Positions 46,302-55,887 are shown, counted from the stretch's first letter. The stretch is DNA of 61,283 bases from Planctomycetota bacterium (GCA_017303505.1 JAFLCP010000029.1:1-61283), one strand, 5' to 3'. Program-made: numbers and translations. The notes: a model not told the origin generated them from the letters alone.

Positions 46302-46756
46302 CGCACCACACTCCACCCATCACGCCAAGCCAAATCTTGGAAAACTAGCACTAAAAGAAACTAGTCCGAAAAACGGCCCACAAAACTCCCCTTAATGGCA
46401 GCCTACCACTTGTATCTGCTACAGGGCCGCAAACTCCATTCCGAATACTATTATCCTTGCAAATTTTTCTGAAAAAATCAAATATTCCTAAAAAGAGGCC
46501 CACTCCACGCCCAAAAACCACCCTTTTGGCTAAGCTTTAAATTTTTCCGACTGCCACAATTTCCCAAATTGCGGCACAATTCGCCAGTTTCGCAAGATAG
46601 TTAATTGAGTAGGTCCGCTCGCGAGCCAATTAAGTCTTGCAGGGTTGGCTGCCGATCATTAAACTCTTGCGTTTTCCGAAGAAATCGCTGCGACGTCTCG
46701 CGGCGCGAATGGGTTTAGGAGTATTAGCTGTGATCGTCGGTCATAAAACAACCACC
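46302..46756 (+). other. rplM upstream region
   Basis: 455 bases between the receiver gene (minus) and rplM (plus). It contains an AT-rich stretch (46450-46500) and, at 46601-46633, a hairpin described separately. A longer frame to rplM opens at 46637 but is not conserved L13 sequence. No other gene is seen. Confidence 0.4.
46601..46633 (+). promoter_or_regulatory. Hairpin in the rplM leader
   Basis: TTAATTG at 46601-46607 pairs with CAATTAA at 46627-46633, and the space between them ends with the perfect palindrome GCTCGCGAGC (46617-46626). It sits about 125 bases upstream of the rplM ATG. Leader-mediated autoregulation by L13 is known in other phyla; whether this structure does so is inference. 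Confidence 0.4.
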
Positions 46757-47173
46757 ATGGCCAAGCCAGGTCAGGTTGAGCAAAAGTGGTACGTTGTGGA
46801 CGCGAACAACAAGGTTCTAGGTCGTTTGGCAACCGAAATTGCCACCATCTTGATGGGCAAGCACCGAGCCGAGTACACGCCACACGTTGATACCGGCGAA
46901 TTCGTGGTCGTGATCAACGCGGACAAGGTTGTGATGACCGGTCGCAAGTTTGAGAAACGCCACCTGACTTGGTTCACCGGCTACACTCGTCAACGCCTCG
47001 AAAGCTACGGCGATCGCCTCGAACGCAAGCCAACCGACGTTCTTTACTTCGCCGTAAAGCGTATGCTTCCTAAGAGCAAACTCGGAAAAGATATGCTCGA
47101 CAAGCTCAAGCTCTATGCGGGCACCGAGCACCCACACCAAGCTCAACAGCCAACCCCAATTGATCTTGGCTAA
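46757..47173 (+). CDS. rplM: 50S ribosomal protein L13
   Basis: 139 residues from the ATG at 46757, in line with the 142-residue E. coli protein; the frame from 46637 is leader. The sequence matches L13 throughout: 'KWYVVDANNKVLGRLATEIA', 'LMGKHRAEYTPHVDTGEFVVVINADKV' and 'AVKRMLPKSKLGKDMLDKL'. No Shine-Dalgarno site is visible before the ATG, which is not rare in this phylum. Upstream of rpsI in the conserved rplM-rpsI order. Confidence 0.95.
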   Translation: MAKPGQVEQKWYVVDANNKVLGRLATEIATILMGKHRAEYTPHVDTGEFVVVINADKVVMTGRKFEKRHLTWFTGYTRQRLESYGDRLERKPTDVLYFAVKRMLPKSKLGKDMLDKLKLYAGTEHPHQAQQPTPIDLG

Positions 47174-47242
47174 TTGAACTTAGCGACTTCAACACACACC
47201 TAACATCGTCAACAGTATAAGAATTGAGAGACGGCGAATAAT

Positions 47243-47656
47243 ATGGTTCTCGCAAAGGTAGACAAAGTTAGCGGCGAGGCATTGGGAACTGGCCGACGCA
47301 AGACCGCAGTGGCTCGAGTTCGCGTTAAAGCAGGCTCGGGCAAGATCATTGTAAACGACAAGCCTTTGGACGTTTACTTCCCAGACGAAATGCAACGCCG
47401 TCAAGTCACCCAGACCTTGGAAGCTTGCGGCAAACTTGATTCAGTAGACGTTGAAGTACGCGTAAATGGCGGTGGCCAAAATGGTCAAGCCGGCGCCATC
47501 CGCATGGGCCTCGCTCGTGCACTGTGCGGCTTGGATAGCGAAAACTTCCCTGCCCTTCGCGACGGAAGCTTCCTCACTCGCGATTCGCGCATGAAGGAAC
47601 GCAAGAAGTACGGTCTCCGCGGTGCTCGCCGTGGTACCCAGTTCTCCAAGCGTTAA
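47243..47656 (+). CDS. rpsI: 30S ribosomal protein S9
   Basis: 137 residues, full length. It has 'GTGRRKTAVARVRVKAGSGKI', 'VNGGGQNGQAGAIRMGLARAL' and the conserved basic C-terminus 'KKYGLRGARRGTQFSKR', whose last residues contact P-site tRNA. The gene is 69 bases after rplM and followed by a strong terminator. Confidence 0.97.
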   Translation: MVLAKVDKVSGEALGTGRRKTAVARVRVKAGSGKIIVNDKPLDVYFPDEMQRRQVTQTLEACGKLDSVDVEVRVNGGGQNGQAGAIRMGLARALCGLDSENFPALRDGSFLTRDSRMKERKKYGLRGARRGTQFSKR

Positions 47657-47701
47657 TCGAACTTCGCAAGTGCACCTTCGGGTTGCACCTCAGATTATAC
47701 A

Positions 47702-47734
47702 ACAAGGCTCGCTTCGGCGAGCTTTGTTCGTTTT
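47702..47734 (+). terminator. Terminator after rplM-rpsI
   Basis: ACAAGGCTCGC pairs with GCGAGCTTTGT (one G-T wobble) around a TTCG tetraloop, followed by TCGTTTT. A second small TTCG hairpin (about 47670-47688, 'GTGCACCTTCGGGTTGCAC' form) lies just upstream. Confidence 0.88.
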
Positions 47735-47784
47735 ATGGAAGGATATTGCCAACACTCCAGCGCCCCTTCCAAGTCGTTAGCTCC

Positions 47785-48030
47785 CTAAGAAGTGAGCGAA
47801 ATAGCTTCCTCGGCAACCAACCAAACCACTTCATTCACCTCGCAATAAAACGTCTGAGTCGCTTCAGATACATATCCGGCTGTGATCGGGACATCGACTT
47901 TTCGCCCCAAACGATTAAACAGATTTCCAGCCTGCTGCCTGGCTCGCAACTGATCTAACTCCTCGCCGGTTGCCTTACGCATGGGGAGCTGGCTGTCGGG
48001 ACACTGCATGAGTTTCTCGATGGTCATCAT
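47785..48030 (-). CDS. Trm112/YcaR-like small protein
   Basis: 81 residues. 'IEKLMQCPDSQLPM' at the start and 'VDVPITAGYVSEATQTFYCEVNEVVWLVAEEA' toward the end match the layout of Trm112-family proteins (UPF0434/YcaR), which are small zinc-ribbon or zinc-ribbon-derived partners. Only two cysteines remain here (C10 and C63), so zinc binding is doubtful. Divergent from metK and convergent with rpsI. Confidence 0.6.
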   Translation of the reverse strand: MMTIEKLMQCPDSQLPMRKATGEELDQLRARQQAGNLFNRLGRKVDVPITAGYVSEATQTFYCEVNEVVWLVAEEAISLTS

Positions 48031-48124
48031 TGGTTTTCCGAAGCAGAACGTTCCCTTTGGTACAGCGACCAGATTCCTTCACGGACGGATCGTTCAAATA
48101 TAACAGCTGCCGAATCCTTTCACA

Positions 48125-48142
48125 CGTTCATCCGGATGAACG
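48125..48142. promoter_or_regulatory. 18-base perfect palindrome between the Trm112-like gene and metK
   Basis: CGTTCATCCGGATGAACG is self-complementary without mismatch. It lies in the 246-base divergent region, about 135 bases before metK and 95 bases before the Trm112-like start. GATGGA and seven T follow it on the plus strand. It may be a dimeric regulator's operator or, read as RNA, a terminator-like stem; no SAM riboswitch is recognised here. Confidence 0.45.
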
Positions 48143-48276
48143 GATGGATTTTTTTAGCGCAACCGATTCCGCAAATGTCGTTTCCTGGCTACAATCTCGT
48201 TTTTCCATTACGACACCATCTCCACATGTAGATGTTTGTTTAGTCCATTTTCTCTATCCCTTTCTGAGGTGATTCG

Positions 48277-49446
48277 GTGGCTTCCGGCAGTTTCTTATTT
48301 ACGAGTGAATCGGTCAGCATGGGGCATCCTGACAAGTTGGCTGACCAAATTTCCGACGGCGTTTTGGATGCCATCTTCGCCCAAGACCCGATGAGTCGCG
48401 TCGCTTGCGAAACGATGGTAACCACAGGCATTGCGATTGTGGCTGGCGAAATCACCACCAACGCGATCGTTGACTACCAGACAGTGGTTCGCCAAGTGAT
48501 TAACGAAGTCGGTTACACCGATGACCGTTGGGGCATTTGCGGCGACACCTGCGCCGTGATGGTTGCGATCGATAAGCAAAGCCCAGACATCGCTGTCGGT
48601 GTCAACAACGACGAGAAAGCGGGCAAAGATATCGGTGCTGGTGACCAAGGCTTGATGTTCGGCTACGCTTGCAACGAAACGCCCGAATTGATGCCTCTTC
48701 CCATCGCCCTTTCGCATCGCATTACCAACCGACTCACAGAAGCTCGCCAAAACAAAGAAGTCAATTGGCTTCGCCCTGACAGCAAGAGCCAAGTCACTGT
48801 TGAGTATGTAGATAACAAACCGGTTCGCATCGACACCGTTGTTGTTTCCACCCAACATAATGAAGATGTTTCGCAAGAAGAGATTCGCGATTTCGTCATC
48901 AACAAAGTCATCCTCCCTTCCCTCCCACCTGAGTTGATCAAAGGCAACATCACCTATCACATCAACCCAACAGGTCGATTCGTGATCGGTGGGCCACACG
49001 GCGACTGCGGTCTGACCGGACGCAAGATCATCGTTGACACCTACGGCGGTTGGGGACGACATGGTGGTGGTGCATTCAGCGGCAAAGATCCAACCAAGGT
49101 AGACCGCAGTGCGGCTTACATGGCTCGTCACGTTGCCAAGAACATCGTTGCTGCTGGCCTAGCGGATCGTTGCGAAGTTCAACTCGCATATGCCATCGGT
49201 GTGAGTGAACCAGTTAGCGTTCACGTCGATACTCAAGGCACAGGCAAGATCGCTGATGAAAAGATTCGCGACATCGTTCGCAAGGTCTTCAAGCTCACTC
49301 CGCGCGGCATCATCGAGTACCTAAACCTCCGACGCCCCATCTATCGCAAGACGGCAGCCGGCGGCCACTTCGGTCGAAACGATGCGGACTTCACATGGGA
49401 ATCCACCAGCAAAGCGGCTGAAATCAAGAAAGCAGCTGGACTGTAA
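48277..49446 (+). CDS. metK: S-adenosylmethionine synthetase
   Basis: 389 residues from a GTG at 48277, preceded by GAGGTG at good spacing. All signature motifs are present: '[22 protein letters not shown]', '[24 protein letters not shown]', '[20 protein letters not shown]' and '[22 protein letters not shown]'. It makes SAM from methionine and ATP. The C-terminus '[16 protein letters not shown]' is also typical. A perfect terminator follows. Confidence 0.97.
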   Translation: MASGSFLFTSESVSMGHPDKLADQISDGVLDAIFAQDPMSRVACETMVTTGIAIVAGEITTNAIVDYQTVVRQVINEVGYTDDRWGICGDTCAVMVAIDKQSPDIAVGVNNDEKAGKDIGAGDQGLMFGYACNETPELMPLPIALSHRITNRLTEARQNKEVNWLRPDSKSQVTVEYVDNKPVRIDTVVVSTQHNEDVSQEEIRDFVINKVILPSLPPELIKGNITYHINPTGRFVIGGPHGDCGLTGRKIIVDTYGGWGRHGGGAFSGKDPTKVDRSAAYMARHVAKNIVAAGLADRCEVQLAYAIGVSEPVSVHVDTQGTGKIADEKIRDIVRKVFKLTPRGIIEYLNLRRPIYRKTAAGGHFGRNDADFTWESTSKAAEIKKAAGL

Positions 49447-49514
49447 TCTCGGTTCGGCCCATCCGCAGAGAGTTGGCACTATGCTTTCTTTGCGGACTCA
49501 CTTTTGCCATACTG

Positions 49515-49548
49515 AAAACACCTCGAAGCAACTTCGAGGTGTTTTTTT
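49515..49548 (+). terminator. Terminator after metK
   Basis: AAAACACCTCGAAG pairs perfectly with CTTCGAGGTGTTTT around a three-base CAA loop, and T residues continue to 49548. Confidence 0.92.
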
Positions 49549-49588
49549 GTTGCTGCATGACTGTCCAGCTTGAGAAGTAGGTGTTGTT

Positions 49589-50674
49589 ATGAATCTAAAC
49601 CCTCCTAATGCAACACCAACTGCCGAGCAAAAGACAGTCAATTTGACGCTTAGCCTCTCCTGGGTCTTGGTCTGCGCGACGCTGCTGGTGTTCATCAGCC
49701 TCAATGAAGAGTCGCCGTCGGTAAACACTTCGCATCCGTTGATTTTTTTGTTTGCTTTACCCGCACTCTATGGCATTTATGTTTGGCGTCGCCTTTCAAT
49801 GAACGAAGCGCTGCTGCAGAAATGCGCCCCTGCTACAAGCACCGCACAGAAAGCCGTAGCTTTACCTGAGCTGCCATTCTCTTTCTTAGAAGGTTTAACG
49901 CCTGTTTCAAAATTGACCTGGCTGGCACAAGGCCTTGCTTCGACATGCTTGGTGTTAATCACCTTGGCAACTCTTCGACCACTCTTGTTAGCCAGCCTGA
50001 TTGCCATTGGCTTGGTGTTCATCGAAGTCCATATGCTGTTGTGCTATTGGATGAGTGTTACGAATCGCGCTTCTCATTCGTCGACACCACATCCTCTTCC
50101 AACGGAGCCAGCCACTGCACGCATCGACGAAACCACTCCGACTACCGAGACTCGGTACCAAGTGGAATCACAGCGACTGTCTTCGCGATCCGCTTCGACC
50201 ATCCTTACTTCAGAATCGCAAGCACCGACTACCGAGCAAGACGATTCCATCCCTGAGCCAACCACTTCACAAGACGATAACTATCAGAACTTGATGGCGC
50301 TCCGCGAACAAATTGAAGCAGGCGAATCGAGCGACACAAAAGTAGAAACGAGCAGCCTAGCGTCCCAAGAGACTGCTCGTCAAACGGTCCGTGATTTTCG
50401 GAATGCGGCTGGCTATGGAACGATATCAGGCGAGATCTCGGTGGCGATCCCAGCCGAAAACAATTTAGTCATTATTACTCTCGCCTTTATGCCACCCTTT
50501 CCCAATTCCCCTGAACTATTGGCCGACTGCGAAGACGAACGCGTTGATTCAGTTCGGGTTTTGCAATGCCAAGCGTTGGGGGCCAAGATAGAAATCAAAT
50601 TCCACTCCGAGGCTGTAACGGCCGACTCGGAAGACGTCATGCTGTTGTGGGAAGCAATGTTGGAGAGACCCTAA
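49589..50674 (+). CDS. Hypothetical four-helix membrane protein
   Basis: 361 residues. Hydrophobic segments at about 20-38, 49-66, 111-131 and 132-154 place the N-terminal half in the membrane. A Ser/Thr/Pro-rich linker (about 155-235) leads to a soluble C-terminal domain with 'VRDFRNAAGYGTISGEISVAIP' and 'LVIITLAFMPPFPNSPELLADC'. No family recognised. Sits alone between metK and the uridylyltransferase. Confidence 0.72.
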   Translation: MNLNPPNATPTAEQKTVNLTLSLSWVLVCATLLVFISLNEESPSVNTSHPLIFLFALPALYGIYVWRRLSMNEALLQKCAPATSTAQKAVALPELPFSFLEGLTPVSKLTWLAQGLASTCLVLITLATLRPLLLASLIAIGLVFIEVHMLLCYWMSVTNRASHSSTPHPLPTEPATARIDETTPTTETRYQVESQRLSSRSASTILTSESQAPTTEQDDSIPEPTTSQDDNYQNLMALREQIEAGESSDTKVETSSLASQETARQTVRDFRNAAGYGTISGEISVAIPAENNLVIITLAFMPPFPNSPELLADCEDERVDSVRVLQCQALGAKIEIKFHSEAVTADSEDVMLLWEAMLERP

Positions 50675-50896
50675 TTCTCTGCTCCATCGTTACATTTTGA
50701 CCATAGAAAATCAGTTTTTGGCGAAGCAATTCATGGCTCGTTTAGCTCGTGCTGATTTGCGTGGTAGGCTTGGACGTTGAAATCTCATGGCATTGATGCA
50801 GCCGTTACAATCCAAACCTTTGTAACAATCCGCTGCTCAGGTTTAGGTGACTCCTAAACATCGCCCCATCCAGCCTTCCTCGAAAGATGAGTCGCC

Positions 50897-52303
50897 ATGT
50901 CCGAGCCCGTGTTGCCTGATGCGTTGCGTATCGAATTAGGTCGGTACGATCAGCTACAACTCATTGCGTTTTGGGACTCGCTCTCGTCAGTCGAAAAACA
51001 CCACTTGCTGGAACAACTACAGCAAATTGACTTTGTCGAAATGCAGCGTTTAGCGACCGGGGCGGACTATGCTCCGAATTGGGCCGAGTTAGCGGCGAAG
51101 GCAGCACCACCACCCGCGATTCGTTTGCACGACTCCACAGCAGCGATCAGTGCGGCCGCGGCCCGCGCGGCAGGTGAAGAGGCTCTCAGAAGCGGACGTG
51201 TTGCCATGATCTTGGCAGCGGGAGGGCAGGGGACACGCCTCGGATTCGATCATCCTAAGGGGCTCTTTCCTATCGCCCCCTTGAGCAACCGCACGCTTTT
51301 TGAAATGCACGTCGATCGCTTGCGGGCGGTGGGTAAACGTTATGGTGTGAAAATACCTTTGTTTATCATGACCAGTCCAGCCACAGATCACGAAACACGC
51401 GAGTTCTTTCTACGCCATCATCATCTCGGTTTAAGCCAAGATGAGCTTACGATTTTCTGCCAAGGCTCTATGCCAGCCGTAGACTCAGTCACGGGCAAGA
51501 TCCTGTTAGCCAGTCAGTCAGAAATCGCCTTGAGCCCAGATGGCCATGGCGGACTGCTGTCGGCCTTGAATAAACATGGCCTTCTCCATCAGGCCTCCCA
51601 TCAAGGCATCGACTATTTCTTTTACGCCCAAGTCGATAATCCATTGGTTCCGGTCGCCGATCCTGAATTAATGGGATATCACATTTTGGCCCGTAGCGAA
51701 ATGACGACCCAAGTCGTGCAAAAGCGATTCGCTTTGGAAAAAGTGGGAAACGTTGTATCCATCGATGGCAAAGTTCAGATCATCGAATACAGCGACCTAC
51801 CTCCTGCATTTGCCGAACAACTTAACGCCGATGGATCACTCAAATTGTGGGCCGGCAATATTGCCGTTCATGTATTTGACGTTGCCTTCCTGCGTCGAGT
51901 TGTGCAACACGCGCATGGGCTCCCCTTCCACCGCGCCAAGAAACCTGTTCCGCACATCGATGCACTGGGCCACCTGATCCAACCATCCACTGCCAACGCC
52001 ATCAAGTTTGAGCGTTTCATTTTTGATTTATTGCCACTTGCCAATAAAGCGATTGTGGTCGAGGGGGACGCTCGCGAAGTTTTTGCTCCTGTCAAAAACG
52101 CGAACGGAGCACCAACAGATACGCCCGCCGCCACACAATCCGCCTTGATCGCACTGCATGGCGAATGGCTTAAGTCGGCTGGATGCACCATTGCGCCGGG
52201 CATAAAGGTAGAAATCCATCCCGCCTGGGCTCTCGACGCAACAGAAGTACAGGGACGCGTCGAAAAACCGCTGCACATTTCCAGCGACACCTATTTCGCT
52301 TGA
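50897..52303 (+). CDS. UDPGP-family uridylyltransferase (UDP-N-acetylhexosamine pyrophosphorylase type)
   Basis: 468 residues. The nucleotidyltransferase loop is 'MILAAGGQGTRLGFDHPKGLFPI', followed by 'FYAQVDNPLVPVADPELMGYH' and 'LKLWAGNIAVHVFDVAFLRRV'. This is the eukaryote-like UDPGP family (UAP1/UGP), distinct from bacterial GalU or GlmU. It activates GlcNAc-1-P, GalNAc-1-P or Glc-1-P with UTP. The helical N-terminus of about 90 residues is as in UAP1. Together with manC downstream it suggests nucleotide-sugar supply for surface glycans. Confidence 0.88.
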   Translation: MSEPVLPDALRIELGRYDQLQLIAFWDSLSSVEKHHLLEQLQQIDFVEMQRLATGADYAPNWAELAAKAAPPPAIRLHDSTAAISAAAARAAGEEALRSGRVAMILAAGGQGTRLGFDHPKGLFPIAPLSNRTLFEMHVDRLRAVGKRYGVKIPLFIMTSPATDHETREFFLRHHHLGLSQDELTIFCQGSMPAVDSVTGKILLASQSEIALSPDGHGGLLSALNKHGLLHQASHQGIDYFFYAQVDNPLVPVADPELMGYHILARSEMTTQVVQKRFALEKVGNVVSIDGKVQIIEYSDLPPAFAEQLNADGSLKLWAGNIAVHVFDVAFLRRVVQHAHGLPFHRAKKPVPHIDALGHLIQPSTANAIKFERFIFDLLPLANKAIVVEGDAREVFAPVKNANGAPTDTPAATQSALIALHGEWLKSAGCTIAPGIKVEIHPAWALDATEVQGRVEKPLHISSDTYFA

Positions 52304-52477
52304 TACGCGAGATTTATGCTTGAAGTGCGGAGGATTTGCTAAGAATAATGCCGACCTACGTAGAGGAATCGGTGATTCTTTAGAGTAGATTAGTGTACTA
52401 GGTTTGTCTGAGACTCGTTTTACTGATTGATCGTTGTTGATTTTTAGCTGGTCAACTTTGGTAAGGATATTTTCGGA

Positions 52478-53545
52478 ATGCTGCACGCAGTAATCATGGC
52501 GGGTGGTTCTGGTACACGCTTCTGGCCTGCAAGTCGTCAATTGAAACCCAAGCAATTGTTGGCAATGGTTGGCAACCGAACGATGCTTCAAACCACATTC
52601 GATCGCTTGGGTGGATTAATATCGAGCGAGCATGTGCTGGTTTTGACGAACCATCAATTGGTGGACGAAATCCGCATTCAACTCCCCGATATTCCGGCTG
52701 AACATATCGTCGGCGAACCCTGCAAACGCGATACAGCACCCTGTATCGGGATTGCCGCCTCGTTGGTGACCGCAGCAGATCCAGAAGGCATCATGGTGGT
52801 CATGCCATCGGACCACGTAATTGAGACAAAACCCGATTTCCAAAATGCGCTGCGAGCTGCTCAAAAGTTAATTGAAGAAAAGCCTTCGCGCATCATTACC
52901 TTCGGTATCCGACCAAGCTACCCAGCCGAATCCTTTGGCTACATCCAACGCGGTACGGAAGTCGGACAAGGAGTGTATGAAGTTAGCCGGTTCCGTGAAA
53001 AACCGAATTTGCAAACCGCACAAGAATATGTTGCCTCCGGCGAGTTCTACTGGAATAGTGGCATCTTTGTTTGGAAGGCCCAAACAATTCTGGACGCACT
53101 AAAGTCCTTCGAACCTGAGATGTATTCGCATATAGCCAAGATTGGTGAATCGATTGGAACCACACAATTCCCATCGGTGTTTGCCCAGGAGTTCCAAAAG
53201 ATCCAAGGCAAGTCAATCGACTATGCCGTGATGGAACGTTATAGCGATGTTCTCGTAATGCAAGCTCCTTTTGCATGGGATGATGTGGGGAGTTGGCAAT
53301 CGCTGGCACGCTTGGGCGCATCTGATAATGAAGGCAACACGGCTCAAGGTAAGTTCCTCAATATCGATTCCCGAGACATGATCATCCGCAGCGAAGGCGA
53401 ACATCTGATCGTGACGATCGGCATGAACGAGACCATTGTCGTTCACACGCCCGATGCCACTTTGGTTGCTCCCAAAAACCAGGAAGAACGTGTTCGCGAA
53501 GTCGTGAAACGACTCGAAGCAGCCGGTATGATTCGTTACCTTTAA
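52478..53545 (+). CDS. manC: Mannose-1-phosphate guanylyltransferase
   Basis: 355 residues, so the monofunctional form without the C-terminal isomerase cupin. The GTP loop is 'VIMAGGSGTRFWPASRQLKPKQLL', then 'GEPCKRDTAPCIGIAA', 'VVMPSDHVI', 'YWNSGIFVWKAQTIL' and 'IDYAVMERY', the family's active-site series. It makes GDP-mannose. Four bases separate it from ruvX. Confidence 0.94.
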   Translation: MLHAVIMAGGSGTRFWPASRQLKPKQLLAMVGNRTMLQTTFDRLGGLISSEHVLVLTNHQLVDEIRIQLPDIPAEHIVGEPCKRDTAPCIGIAASLVTAADPEGIMVVMPSDHVIETKPDFQNALRAAQKLIEEKPSRIITFGIRPSYPAESFGYIQRGTEVGQGVYEVSRFREKPNLQTAQEYVASGEFYWNSGIFVWKAQTILDALKSFEPEMYSHIAKIGESIGTTQFPSVFAQEFQKIQGKSIDYAVMERYSDVLVMQAPFAWDDVGSWQSLARLGASDNEGNTAQGKFLNIDSRDMIIRSEGEHLIVTIGMNETIVVHTPDATLVAPKNQEERVREVVKRLEAAGMIRYL

Positions 53546-53549
53546 TCCG

Positions 53550-54098
53550 ATGAAGCCCAAAGCATCTCGCTCGCACCCTTCTTCACCGATCCAACAAGGT
53601 CCGAACGTGTTGAAGTTCGAATCCGAAGAATTACCGCGCGAGGGACGACTTGTTGCTATCGATCTTGGTACCGTGCGTGTTGGCATTGCGATTTGCGATC
53701 CAAGCCAAACATGGACGAGCCCATACGAAACGTGGCATCGACAAGCTGGCAAAGAAGAGAAGTACTTTCGCGAATTGATCCAACGCGAAAGAGTAGCGGG
53801 GTTTGTCGTCGGCTTACCTCTCCACAACGATGGCAAGGAAAGTCAGATTTCCGTTGCCTCACGAGAATTTGCTGCGTGGCTCAAGAATACTTTTGAGCTG
53901 CCTGTGGCTCTATTTGATGAGCGGTTTAGTTCGGCCCAGGCCTCGGCTTTGCTGGACCAGATGGAACTGACTCAAAAGAAACGTAAGGAACGACTCGATC
54001 AGTTAGCCGCCCATATTATTCTCGAAGCCTACCTGGAATCGAGCCGGCAAGCCAAAACACCACCTTTGGCGATCGATGACAACCAGAATCATTTGTAA
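53550..54098 (+). CDS. ruvX: Putative Holliday junction resolvase RuvX/YqgF
   Basis: 182 residues. RNase H-like fold: 'VAIDLGTVRVGIAICDPSQTW' with the first catalytic Asp, 'GFVVGLPLHNDGKESQIS', and 'VALFDERFSSAQASALL' with the conserved DERxSS. A basic N-terminus of about 30 residues precedes the domain. The family acts in 16S rRNA maturation and was predicted as a resolvase. Translationally close to manC, an unrelated function. Confidence 0.93.
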   Translation: MKPKASRSHPSSPIQQGPNVLKFESEELPREGRLVAIDLGTVRVGIAICDPSQTWTSPYETWHRQAGKEEKYFRELIQRERVAGFVVGLPLHNDGKESQISVASREFAAWLKNTFELPVALFDERFSSAQASALLDQMELTQKKRKERLDQLAAHIILEAYLESSRQAKTPPLAIDDNQNHL

Positions 54099-54366
54099 AA
54101 CGCCACTTACGGGGGAAACGTACCCACGAAACAAGCAAATTATTGGCTAAAATTCGCGACAATCGAAGTCGAAGGAGCGAAACTCGCGGAACTTTCTGTG
54201 GTTGGCGTGCATCTCAATGGCAGCAAACCAAATGTCCATCCGATAATTGGGACCAAGACGAGACTCCGTTCCTCCGGTTGTATAGGATATTTGGGGCGGT
54301 TGGTTAGACCTGGTGTTTTTTGTATTCTGGGCAGAGCCGCATGATCGCGGCCTACAAGGTGTTTTC

Positions 54367-55764
54367 GTGACCGACGAGCAACTAGACGAGCTGATTAGCT
54401 GCTACCTGGATGGGGAGCTAAGCCAGCAGGAATCGCAACTACTGGAGTCTCGACTCCAAAGCGATCCTGAAGCGGCTCGGCGGCTTCGTATCATGAAAGA
54501 GGCCCGCAAGGCTCTGCTCGAAACGCAATCCTACCGCTTGCCAGACAATTTTGCCGCACGCGTGTTGCTGGCCGCTCAGAAAGAAGCCGAGAGACTTGAT
54601 CTCCCTGCTGATCATCCGATCCGCTTAGCAGAATCGTCTCAGCGATCCGAAAAATCGGTCCAAGAAATTGCCGCCGTCACCTTGGCGACCTCACCTGCGA
54701 ATTCGACGCCTGTATCATCCAAGAAATCAAATCCATGGTCCTGGGCTTATGCGGCAGCGGCAGCTGCAGTGCTTATGGGCGGCGTGATATGGTGGCAATC
54801 GCAAGACGCAACCAACAATCCATCAACCGATCAATTGGCTCAAGACGCCCCAGCCGCGAAGCAAGAGCCTGTTACTGTTCCGAATACTATCTCACCACCA
54901 CAACCACACGTTACGTTGCCCGAGGGCGATAGCCGTTTGGCCACCAATGGTGATAACAACAGCAGTAATGCCCAACCTCTAGAAAACAAAACCGACACCA
55001 AGCCATCTGAGAATAAATCAGATATCGCAACGATCGCTAACAACGATTCAACTTCTGATAACACTGCCGCAAAACCAGATTCAGTAACACCTCCTACGCC
55101 GCTCGCAAGCGATGCCGAGATGTTGAAGAACTTGGCCAGCGATGGCGGTGGCAATGTGGAGACCATGAACGTTTTAATGGTGATCGATATCACCATGACA
55201 AAAGAAGCTTGGGAGAGCCAAGCGTTTTCTAAAATCGTTAATGAGTACGGCATCCGTTACGACCGTCCTATCGTGGCTGACGAGTCCTTGAACAAGGCTC
55301 TTGAAAATAGCAAGTTGGTTGCGAAAGCTGGCACTGATGCCACACCTGTCGAACCTGTTGCCAACGCCAATTCAGGTGATGTGCAACTGGTTTTCGTGCA
55401 AGCTCGTGCTGCTCGCATCGACAACGCCATCAAAGATATCTTTGAACGCATTGATGAATTCCCAAGCCTCTACTTCGACTTGAGCATGGATGGCCCATGC
55501 CAAGATGTCGTCAACCGAATGGAAGCTTTCTCACCTTTTGAAAACGATGGTGAAGAAGTTTTTGGAATCGCTACAGCCGTTCAAAATGGCAATGCCAACA
55601 ATGCGAATGTGTTTGCTGGTGCTCAGCCGCGTGGTAATGCGGTTCCATTGGCTACTCGTCAAAACAAACAGAAGCCATTGGCAGACGAGCCTGTCTCGAT
55701 GAATCCCGTCTCTACGGTGCTGTTCATTCTTCGCAAGCCCGAAGGGGCTGAAGGTCGCCCATAG
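54367..55764 (+). CDS. Anti-sigma-factor-like single-pass membrane protein
   Basis: 465 residues from a GTG at 54367 with AAGGTG upstream; the longer frame from 54313 lacks a site. The N-terminus 'DEQLDELISCYLDGELSQQE' and 'LESRLQSDPEAARRLRIMKE' is an anti-sigma-like helical unit without zinc ligands. A membrane helix at about 122-145 ('WAYAAAAAAVLMGGVIWW') is followed by an Asn/Thr/Ser-rich linker and a periplasmic domain with 'VMVIDITMTKEAWESQAFSKI'. It resembles the gene at 6670 in plan but shares no close sequence. No sigma factor adjacent. Confidence 0.78.
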   Translation: MTDEQLDELISCYLDGELSQQESQLLESRLQSDPEAARRLRIMKEARKALLETQSYRLPDNFAARVLLAAQKEAERLDLPADHPIRLAESSQRSEKSVQEIAAVTLATSPANSTPVSSKKSNPWSWAYAAAAAAVLMGGVIWWQSQDATNNPSTDQLAQDAPAAKQEPVTVPNTISPPQPHVTLPEGDSRLATNGDNNSSNAQPLENKTDTKPSENKSDIATIANNDSTSDNTAAKPDSVTPPTPLASDAEMLKNLASDGGGNVETMNVLMVIDITMTKEAWESQAFSKIVNEYGIRYDRPIVADESLNKALENSKLVAKAGTDATPVEPVANANSGDVQLVFVQARAARIDNAIKDIFERIDEFPSLYFDLSMDGPCQDVVNRMEAFSPFENDGEEVFGIATAVQNGNANNANVFAGAQPRGNAVPLATRQNKQKPLADEPVSMNPVSTVLFILRKPEGAEGRP

Positions 55765-55781
55765 AATGGTGGCGATCTCTC

Positions 55782-55831
55782 AACGTAATTCGCTCAGGGG
55801 CTGAGTCGCCGCCTGAGCGAATCGACGTTTT
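55782..55831 (+). terminator. Terminator after the anti-sigma-like gene
   Basis: ATTCGCTCAGG at 55788-55798 pairs perfectly with CCTGAGCGAAT at 55812-55822; outer bases AACGT and ACGTT extend the stem with a small internal loop, then TTTTC. A second hairpin (CTCCCGC 55838-55844, GCGGGAG 55858-55864) follows and may serve the peroxiredoxin gene on the other strand, though it has no T-run there. Confidence 0.75.
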
Positions 55832-55887
55832 CACTCCCTCCCGCAATCGAATTTAACGCGGGAGCAAATCATTATTGTCGTAGATGA

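Noticed and set aside
48031-48276. SAM riboswitch before metK
   Set aside because: No SAM-I, SAM-II, SAM-IV or SAM/SAH core could be traced; only a palindrome and AT-rich DNA.
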